43,857 nt of DNA, from assembly GCA_012838235.1 (NCBI GenBank), contig DUPQ01000077.1, positions 1 through 43,857 on the forward strand. The letters are read 5' to 3'. Under the pieces are notes generated by a model. The model had not been told where the DNA came from. It made no database searches and worked only from the letters and a program-made list of their open reading frames with translations. This document shows positions 35,252-41,621 of the stretch, piece by piece. Positions within the stretch are counted from its first letter, which is position 1. Every line of letters starts with the position of its first letter. This stretch comes from Clostridiaceae bacterium (GTDB taxonomy: Bacteria > Bacillota > Clostridia > DUPQ01). Made by a program: the position numbers and the translations under genes.

Positions 35252-36385
35252 ATGGAAGCCATAAAAAGAAACATATTATTAAATCCCGGACCGTCCACGA
35301 CAACGGATACTGTTAAGTATGCACAAGTTGTTCCGGATATATGTCCTCGTGAAAAAGAATTTGCTGGTCTAATGAAAGGATTGAGAGAAGATTTAGTTAG
35401 AATTGTTCATGGAGATTTGGAAAAGTATACAAGTGTATTATTCTGCGGAAGCGGTACGATTAATATTGATGTTGTTATAAATAGCCTTTTACCGAAAGGG
35501 AAGAAAGTTTTCGTTGTAAACAACGGTGCATACAGTACTCGAGCTGTAGAAATCTGTAAATATTATGGGTTACCTCACATTGATCTTCAGTTCCCTGTAG
35601 ACCAGCAACCTGATATGGAAAAAGTTGAGGAAATATTGAAAAATAATAAAGATATTGCTTTAGTACATACTACCCATAATGAGACCGGTACAGGACTACT
35701 CAATCCTATTAGAGAGATTGGTGCTCTTGCTCATAAGTATGGCGCAATTTTCACGGTTGATACTACATCTACTTATGCTATGCGTCCGATTGACATTGAA
35801 AAGGATAACATCGATTTCTGCATGGCAAGTGCACAGAAGGGATTGATGGCTTTCACCGGACTTAGTTTTGTAGTGGGTAATCGGGCAATTATAGAAAAAA
35901 GTAAGGATTATCCGAAGCGTTCTTATTACTGTAATCTTTTTCAACAGTATGATTACTTTGAGCGCACAGGTGAAATGCATTTTACTCCTCCGGTACAAAC
36001 TATCTATGCTACCATTCAGGCACTAAAAGAATACTGGGCTGAAGGCGAAGAAGGAAAGTGGGCACGTCATACCCGGGTGTTTAATGCAATTAACAAAGGT
36101 TTAGATGAATTAGGTTTCAGACAAGTTATCAAGCCTGAATGGAGAGCCGGGCTTGTTTCTTCAGCTATTTATCCGGATGATTCGAATTGGAGTTTTGAGA
36201 AGATACATGACTACTGCTATGAGCGTGGTTTCACCATATATCCAGGCAAGATTAGCACCACAAATACCTTTCGTCTCTGTGCTCTCGGAGCTATTGATGA
36301 AGCGGATATTGAAGATTTCTATGTGGTGTTCAAAGAGGCGCTTGCTATGAGTGGAGTTAAGACACCTGTAGTCTATAAGGATTGA
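35252..36385 (+). CDS. phnW: 2-aminoethylphosphonate:pyruvate transaminase-like (PhnW-like)
   Basis: This 377-residue class V aminotransferase opens NILLNPGPSTTTDTVKYAQV followed by PDICPREKEF, the N-terminal signature of PhnW. The PLP lysine is in MASAQKGLMAFTG (about Lys196), and the cofactor Asp is in FTVDTTSTYA. In a cluster with PEP mutase and phosphonopyruvate decarboxylase it should run in the biosynthetic direction, converting phosphonoacetaldehyde to 2-aminoethylphosphonate. The ATG at 35252 follows AGGAG by 5 nt and matches the family N-terminus better than the ATG at 35231. It begins module B, with the PEP mutase gene starting 12 nt after its stop. Confidence 0.9.
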   Translation: MEAIKRNILLNPGPSTTTDTVKYAQVVPDICPREKEFAGLMKGLREDLVRIVHGDLEKYTSVLFCGSGTINIDVVINSLLPKGKKVFVVNNGAYSTRAVEICKYYGLPHIDLQFPVDQQPDMEKVEEILKNNKDIALVHTTHNETGTGLLNPIREIGALAHKYGAIFTVDTTSTYAMRPIDIEKDNIDFCMASAQKGLMAFTGLSFVVGNRAIIEKSKDYPKRSYYCNLFQQYDYFERTGEMHFTPPVQTIYATIQALKEYWAEGEEGKWARHTRVFNAINKGLDELGFRQVIKPEWRAGLVSSAIYPDDSNWSFEKIHDYCYERGFTIYPGKISTTNTFRLCALGAIDEADIEDFYVVFKEALAMSGVKTPVVYKD

Positions 36386-36397
36386 AGGAGATAGATG

Positions 36398-37693
36398 ATG
36401 AAAACAGTTTATACTTGCTTCTGCACAGATGTAATTCATGACGGACATCTCAATATCATAAAAGAGGCTAAAAAAAGAGGGAAAGTTATAGTAGGCTGCT
36501 TGTCTGATGAAGCTTTAATAAGGTACAACAAATTCCCAACAATAAGTCAAGAAGAGCGCATTAAACTCTACAAAGACATTGATGGTGTGGAAGAGGTTGT
36601 AATTCAGAACAATATGCTATATGACGATGTTATACCAATAATCCAGCCGGATTATGTTGTTCATGGGGATAATTGGTTGAATGGCCCGGAACGTGCCATC
36701 CGTGATAATGTTGAAGAACTACTGAAAGTTTATGGTGGTGAACTGGTTGATATTCCCTATACTCGTAATGAGAAAGTTAAAAAGATTGATGTACAACTCC
36801 GCGAAAAACTTGCAATGCCGGAGTATCGGAGAAAACGACTTCGCCAACTTATTTCCATAGCTCCTGTAGTGAAAGTACTGGAAGCTCATAGCGGATTGAC
36901 AGGACTGATTGTAGAAAAAACAGTTATTGAGCATGATGGAAAACTGGATCAGTTCGACGCAATGTGGATATCCAGTTTGTGTGATAGTTTATCAAAGGGG
37001 AAACCTGATATTGAATTGGTGGACATGACCAGTCGTTTTCGTACTATTGATGACATTATGGAGGTGACTACAAAGCCTATAATCTTTGATGGTGATACCG
37101 GTGGACTTACAGAACACTTTGTTTATACAGTAAGAACTCTTGAGCGCATGGGTGTGTCTGCAGTTATCATTGAAGACAAAAAAGGACTTAAGAAAAATAG
37201 TCTGTTTGGCACAGAGGTTGAGCAGACTCAGGCGACTATTGAAGAGTTTTGTGAAAAAATCGCTGCAGGGAAGAAGGCACAACTTACTGATGATTTCATG
37301 ATTATCGCAAGAATTGAGAGTCTGATTTTAGAAAAGGGTATGGAAGATGCACTGAAAAGGTCTAGAGCTTTTGTTAGAGCCGGTGCTGACGGTATAATGA
37401 TTCATAGTCGAAAGAAAGATCCTGCAGAGATATTAGAGTTCTGCGATAGATTTAGAGAAGAAGATAAAGTCACACCAATTGTTGTTGTTCCTTCTAGTTT
37501 TAACACTATTACAGAGGAAGAATTGATTAAGCATGGTGTTAACATTGTTATTTATGCTAATCAATTGACACGAAGTGCATTTCCTGCAATGCAGCAGACT
37601 GCTGAAGATATTCTGAAATATCATCGTGCAAAAGAAGTTGATGACAGACTGATGCCGATTAATAATATCATCACCCTGATTAATGAACTGTGA
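36398..37693 (+). CDS. aepX: Bifunctional cytidylyltransferase-PEP mutase (Fom1-like)
   Basis: This 431-residue two-domain enzyme has an N-terminal TagD-like cytidylyltransferase (residues 1 to about 135) with the HxGH motif HDGH at 14-17 and VVHGDNWLNGPERAIRD. The C-terminal PEP mutase (about 150-431) has FDAMWISSLCDSLSKGKPDI, FDGDTGG and the catalytic EDKKGLKKNS at 259-268. Length and order match Fom1, whose N-terminal domain makes CMP-2-hydroxyethylphosphonate. It is clearly paralogous to the last two domains of the fusion at 30561, but lacks the first one. ATG codons at 36395 and 36398 both follow AAGGAG; the second has the better spacing. Confidence 0.92.
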   Translation: MKTVYTCFCTDVIHDGHLNIIKEAKKRGKVIVGCLSDEALIRYNKFPTISQEERIKLYKDIDGVEEVVIQNNMLYDDVIPIIQPDYVVHGDNWLNGPERAIRDNVEELLKVYGGELVDIPYTRNEKVKKIDVQLREKLAMPEYRRKRLRQLISIAPVVKVLEAHSGLTGLIVEKTVIEHDGKLDQFDAMWISSLCDSLSKGKPDIELVDMTSRFRTIDDIMEVTTKPIIFDGDTGGLTEHFVYTVRTLERMGVSAVIIEDKKGLKKNSLFGTEVEQTQATIEEFCEKIAAGKKAQLTDDFMIIARIESLILEKGMEDALKRSRAFVRAGADGIMIHSRKKDPAEILEFCDRFREEDKVTPIVVVPSSFNTITEEELIKHGVNIVIYANQLTRSAFPAMQQTAEDILKYHRAKEVDDRLMPINNIITLINEL

Positions 37694-37719
37694 GGACAAT
37701 GAGGAGAGGATAACGATAA

Positions 37720-38844
37720 ATGAAAGTTGAAAAACTAATTGAGATTATCGGATCGGACTTTTATACCGGAGTTCCAGATTCACAGTTGAAGGCACTGTGT
37801 AATTGTTTGATTGCAAAATACGGTATTGATCCGCATCACCATATCATAGCTGCAAATGAAGGTAATTGTACAGCTTTAGCAGCCGGTTATCATTTGGCAA
37901 CGGGAAAAATCCCTGTTGTTTATCTTCAGAACAGCGGGGAAGGCAATATAATCAACCCGGTAGCAAGCTTATTAAATGATAAAGTTTACGCTATCCCGGT
38001 TGTCTTTGTGATTGGATGGCGTGGAGAACCTGGTATTCATGATGAGCCGCAACATATCTTTCAAGGTGAAGTTACCATTAAATTACTGAATCATATGGGA
38101 ATCGCAAATTTCATTATTAGTAAAGATACTTCAGATGATGAAGTTGAAGAAAAGATGGCTGAGTTCAGAAGCATCTTAAATCAAGGTAGGAATGTTGCCT
38201 TTGTGATTCGGAAAGGAGCCCTAACTTATGCTCCGAATGTTGAGTACACAAACAATAATAAAATGGTGCGTGAAAAAATAATTCAACATATTTTAAAGAT
38301 AAGTGAGAAAGACCCTATTGTCAGTACAACAGGAAAAGCCAGCCGCGAACTGTTTGAAGCAAGAGTGGCAAATGGACAAAGCCATAAGTTCGATTTTTTA
38401 ACTGTAGGCTCTATGGGGCACAGTTCTTCTATTGCTCTCGGTATAGCAATAAACAAACCGAAACAGCGGATATGGTGTATTGACGGTGATGGTGCTGTTC
38501 TCATGCACATGGGTTCAATGGCAGTAATTGGAGCAAACAAACCAAGGAATATAGTTCATATTGTTATCAATAATGAAGCACATGAATCGGTTGGCGGTAT
38601 GCCAACGGTTGCAAGTAGAATTGACTTTGTAGCAATTGCAAAGGGTTGCGGATATCCTAATGCAGTTTGTGTAGATAATTATGATGATTTAGACAGAGAG
38701 CTTGAATTAGCTAAGAACAGAAGGGAATTGAGCTTAATTGAAGTGAAATGTTCAATTGCTGCGAGAGAGAACCTCGGACGTCCAACAACAACAGCTTTGG
38801 AGAACAAGGAGATTTTCATGGATTATTTAAAGACACTTCAATAA
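37720..38844 (+). CDS. aepY: Phosphonopyruvate decarboxylase
   Basis: This 374-residue thiamine-diphosphate enzyme decarboxylates phosphonopyruvate to phosphonoacetaldehyde, the step that makes the unfavourable PEP mutase reaction run forward. The N-terminal half holds FYTGVPDSQLKALCN and the ThDP-activating Glu47 in AANEGN. GWRGEPGIHDEPQHIFQGEV lies at about residues 102-121. The C-terminal half has TTGKASRELFE, TVGSMGHSSS and the ThDP-binding GDGAVLMHMG (about 256-265) ending in VINN. It is intact, unlike the module A copy, and is the only complete decarboxylase in the window, so both phosphonate branches would depend on it. Confidence 0.95.
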   Translation: MKVEKLIEIIGSDFYTGVPDSQLKALCNCLIAKYGIDPHHHIIAANEGNCTALAAGYHLATGKIPVVYLQNSGEGNIINPVASLLNDKVYAIPVVFVIGWRGEPGIHDEPQHIFQGEVTIKLLNHMGIANFIISKDTSDDEVEEKMAEFRSILNQGRNVAFVIRKGALTYAPNVEYTNNNKMVREKIIQHILKISEKDPIVSTTGKASRELFEARVANGQSHKFDFLTVGSMGHSSSIALGIAINKPKQRIWCIDGDGAVLMHMGSMAVIGANKPRNIVHIVINNEAHESVGGMPTVASRIDFVAIAKGCGYPNAVCVDNYDDLDRELELAKNRRELSLIEVKCSIAARENLGRPTTTALENKEIFMDYLKTLQ

Positions 38845-38933
38845 GAAGAGCGGATGTGAGAATATGCTATTACGAAAGAAATAATATCAATTCTTTAAAT
38901 AGTAAGAACGAAATTGAAATAAAGGAAATAACT

Positions 38934-39668
38934 ATGCTGGAGAATAAGAACAAAGGAACTAATGAAATTGCAATTTTGATGGCAGCAGGAATGGGAAAGA
39001 GAATGGCTCCTCTAACAGAAAAAATACCTAAACCACTCGTTAAGGTTTTTGGTAAACCCATGATTGAAACTATTATTGATGGGCTGGTGGAACGTGGTGT
39101 TAAACATATCTATGTTGTTGTCGGATATCTAAAAGAACAGTTTGATTTTCTTCTCCAAAAATATGAAAATCTTTTTTTGATAGAGAATACGGAGTTTCGG
39201 ACGATTAACAATATATCTTCTATACATGCTGTAGCACCAATAATGGGGAAAGAGGACTGTTTTATTTGTGAAGCCGACCTATATGTTGCGGACAGTTCCA
39301 TATTCCAAGCAGAACTCAAACATTCCTGTTATTACGGTAAAATGGTTAAGGGACACAGTGATGACTGGGTGTTTGAACAAGATGAAAACGGTAGAATCAT
39401 CCGAGTCGGGAAGTATGGCTACGACAATTTTAATATGTGTGGTATTGCATGGTTCAAGGCGAAAGATGCGAAAATCATTGCCGATGCCATTGTAGAGGCC
39501 TATAAATACCCCGGAACATACGAGAATCTTTTCTGGGATGATATTGTTAATCAGCAGATAAAGAATGTTAATCTCATCGTTCATGAAGTTTTTCATAATC
39601 AGATTACAGAGATTGATTCCATTGCAGAACTCGAGATGGTTGATCCTGACTATCAGAAGTACAACTAA
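38934..39668 (+). CDS. PntC/LicC-like nucleotidyltransferase, predicted CMP-phosphonate synthase
   Basis: This 244-residue nucleotidyltransferase has the motif LMAAGMGKRMAPLTEKIPKP at about residues 15-34, the metal-binding EADLYVAD, and KGHSDDWVFEQDENGRI. This resembles phosphocholine cytidylyltransferase LicC and the PntC enzymes that activate 2-aminoethylphosphonate as the CMP conjugate. Its place after transaminase, PEP mutase and decarboxylase supports that reading. The start at 38934 follows AAAGGAAA; the frame extends back to 38748 inside the decarboxylase gene, but that part looks unrelated. The same activity appears fused to the PEP mutase in module A. It is the last gene of the island; no LicD-type transferase that would use its product lies in the window. 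Confidence 0.88.
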   Translation: MLENKNKGTNEIAILMAAGMGKRMAPLTEKIPKPLVKVFGKPMIETIIDGLVERGVKHIYVVVGYLKEQFDFLLQKYENLFLIENTEFRTINNISSIHAVAPIMGKEDCFICEADLYVADSSIFQAELKHSCYYGKMVKGHSDDWVFEQDENGRIIRVGKYGYDNFNMCGIAWFKAKDAKIIADAIVEAYKYPGTYENLFWDDIVNQQIKNVNLIVHEVFHNQITEIDSIAELEMVDPDYQKYN

Positions 39669-40130
39669 TGAAGCTCATAGCTTCTGCGACTATGAGGATT
39701 TCATATATGGATTTAGCAAATGAAAGGTGAAAGAGTTTTGTAATTTAGTAGGTCCCTTAGAGATTATAGGCGAATTAATGATGAATGTTTTCAAATATCT
39801 AAAAATGCCAGACTTTTGTGTTTAGAGTACTGCTAAATTATTAAAGGATTGGATAAGCACTCATACTGGTCAGTATAGCTGCTGAAAACGGAAGCGCTTT
39901 TGAGATATACATGCTTACCATGTCGGAAGACGGAAAAGATTATGTATTGACTGAATTTGATAAGAGTACAACAAGATAATTTCTATTTTAAGAAATATTA
40001 ATAACCGGTATAAAGGAGGTTCGAAAACGGGCTTCCTTTTTTTTATTTTAATAAATATGTTTGGATAGAGGTCGGTGTTCTTGTAAAAGATACAACTGTG
40101 TAATGAACTTGAAGTCGAATTAAACAATTG
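39669..40130. other. Island edge: hairpin and unrecognised coding debris
   Basis: A hairpin CTCATAG/CTATGAG (39674-39696) lies just after the last glycan gene but has no T run. An open tail of about 30 codons ending at 39977-39979 (ENGSAFEIYMLTMSEDGKDY then VLTEFDKSTTR) looks protein-like and has stops upstream. It may be the end of a lost gene I cannot name. No intact gene is present. Confidence 0.45.
40012..40048 (+). terminator. Probable Rho-independent terminator
   Basis: An eight-base stem AAAGGAGG (40012-40019) pairs with CTTCCTTT (40032-40039) with one G-T wobble and a 12-nt loop. A long T-rich tail follows. It could end transcripts running out of the island. Confidence 0.6.
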
Positions 40131-40383
40131 TGAATATTCCGGACCATTTTGAGCCAGTTGTCCGGAGTTTGAGAGCCACCCTTCCGTTGCCCGAGAGCCA
40201 CAGTTCCGTTCGCTGAGAGCCACCTGTTTAGGTGGCTTTATTGATCTTTTCCCCATATACTGTTTTTCATGAATCTCTTGATACAAATACACATAAAGGA
40301 GGCAGCCATCAAAGATTATGACCAAATATCGAGAAATCCTGCGACTATACAGCATTGGATTTTAGCGAGAGAAACATTTTATT
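40131..40383 (+). mobile_element. IS21-family left-end fragment with istA start
   Basis: It begins TGAATATTCCGGACCATTTT, as does the IS21 remnant at 29001, and keeps four spaced GAGCCA/GAGAGCCAC motifs, the probable transposase-binding end repeats. The start of istA is seen from 40318 (MTKYREILRLYSIGF, then a stop where the related frame reads SERN). Similarity ends near 40383, after which unrelated sequence begins. It is a relic without a right end. Confidence 0.8.
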
Positions 40384-40487
40384 AATACAGTGGTTAAATT
40401 AGAATTTTTAGTGTAGAATAAGCCTAAGATGTGCAATTATTATTTTACAGTTAAATAGATTTTTATTTACGATAAAGGAGAACACCT

Positions 40488-41297
40488 ATGGAATTTCCAA
40501 AACAGTTAAAAGATATAGCATATAGATTGTTACAAGAACCTACACTTGACACATTTAGAGAGTTTTTGCATACACAGATGGGTGAGCATAATGCTATTGA
40601 TTTCAAAAGACAGTGGATTGAAAATGCCGCTTTAGCAAAAGAAATGTTAGCTTTAGCAAATTCAAAAGGTGGTTTCATTGTATTTGGAGTTGCAGAAAAC
40701 GAAGATGGTAGTGTATGTATCGAAGGCTTGCCTGAGATTAGAGACAAAGCTGTTATCTCCAATGATATAAAGAATTTTATATCATCAAATTTAAAATATG
40801 AAATTTATGATTTTTCATATACAACATCAAACTACGAAGCATTAAAGGATAAGAAATTTCAAATGCTAGTTGTAGAAGATGTTCCAGAACACATCCCTTT
40901 TCTATCAAAAAAGGAAAGTGGGTCACTTAAACAAAATACGATTTATGTTCGCCGAGGAACTTCTTGTGAAATGGCGGATGAAGAAGAAATACAAGCAATG
41001 CTAAAGAGACGAATAAATTATTTATATCCATCGAAAGGAGAGCCACTTCAATTAGAAGAGCATTTAAAACAATTGAAAATCCTTTATGGAATGATCGAAA
41101 AAGATCATGTATATTACAAAAACATCCCTTTAAATGAAAAGTTTTTTAGTTGGACTTCTATTACTAAATTGTTTTTTCAAGGAGAGAAGATTGTTGAAGC
41201 AAATCCCCTTTATCCTGATGAAAGCTATGAACAATTCGTTTCGAGAATGATTGTTGAAAAAAAGAAAAAAATTGAACGCGTTCTTGATATATTTTAA
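40488..41297 (+). CDS. AlbA_2-domain (Schlafen-like) putative ATP-binding protein
   Basis: In this 269-residue protein residues about 25-175 form an AlbA_2 domain: GEHNAIDFKRQWIENAALAK, then EMLALANSKGGFIVFGVAEN, and the strand NTIYVRRGTSCEMADEEEI. The charged C-terminal part (about 185-269) is probably helical. It lacks the GHKL-like and HTH parts of the larger protein at 1244. Short AlbA_2 proteins occur in defence and regulatory settings, but no function can be assigned from sequence. AAGGAG lies 7 nt upstream of the ATG. It stands alone, next to an IS21 relic. Confidence 0.75.
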   Translation: MEFPKQLKDIAYRLLQEPTLDTFREFLHTQMGEHNAIDFKRQWIENAALAKEMLALANSKGGFIVFGVAENEDGSVCIEGLPEIRDKAVISNDIKNFISSNLKYEIYDFSYTTSNYEALKDKKFQMLVVEDVPEHIPFLSKKESGSLKQNTIYVRRGTSCEMADEEEIQAMLKRRINYLYPSKGEPLQLEEHLKQLKILYGMIEKDHVYYKNIPLNEKFFSWTSITKLFFQGEKIVEANPLYPDESYEQFVSRMIVEKKKKIERVLDIF

Positions 41298-41363
41298 ATA
41301 CTATAATATATTACAGCAAGGTTATTTGGTAAAGTAAACAGGGAGTTTATTGAGGTAATTTGT

Positions 41364-41474
41364 ATGGATGAATTTGAAACTCATAAATCTTCTTCTGCTA
41401 ATATAAAGATGTTTGAGAAGGAAATTAAATGTGGATGTTTCTCACAGTTAGGTTGTCTTGTTAGTAGTGATTGA
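41364..41474 (+). CDS. Possible 36-residue Cys-containing peptide
   Basis: The frame runs from the ATG at 41364 to the TGA at 41472-41474, with GAGG about 9 nt upstream. The first 20 or so residues are charged (MDEFETHKSSSANIKMFEKE) and the last 14 are CGCFSQLGCLVSSD, with three Cys and three Ser. That leader-plus-core look resembles small modified peptides, but no maturation enzyme, protease or transporter for it lies nearby. It may equally be chance or a remnant. The rest of 41298-41621 holds no gene; GGGGGAA at 41611-41617 serves the next gene. Confidence 0.3.
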   Translation: MDEFETHKSSSANIKMFEKEIKCGCFSQLGCLVSSD

Positions 41475-41621
41475 CAAATAAGCTTTGGGAGATATAGAAT
41501 CAGTTTGGAAAAATGTGGAATGGAATACATTTTTTTGTATACCATGCAACCTTTTGTTTTATGTGTTGTGACAAATTTAAATAATATGTTTTGATGATTA
41601 TTTATTATAGGGGGGAACATT

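Noticed and set aside
38748-38933. Longer N-terminus for the PntC-like gene
   Set aside because: The extra 62 codons lie within the decarboxylase gene and its short 3' spacer and have no nucleotidyltransferase features; a better start with a ribosome binding site is at 38934.
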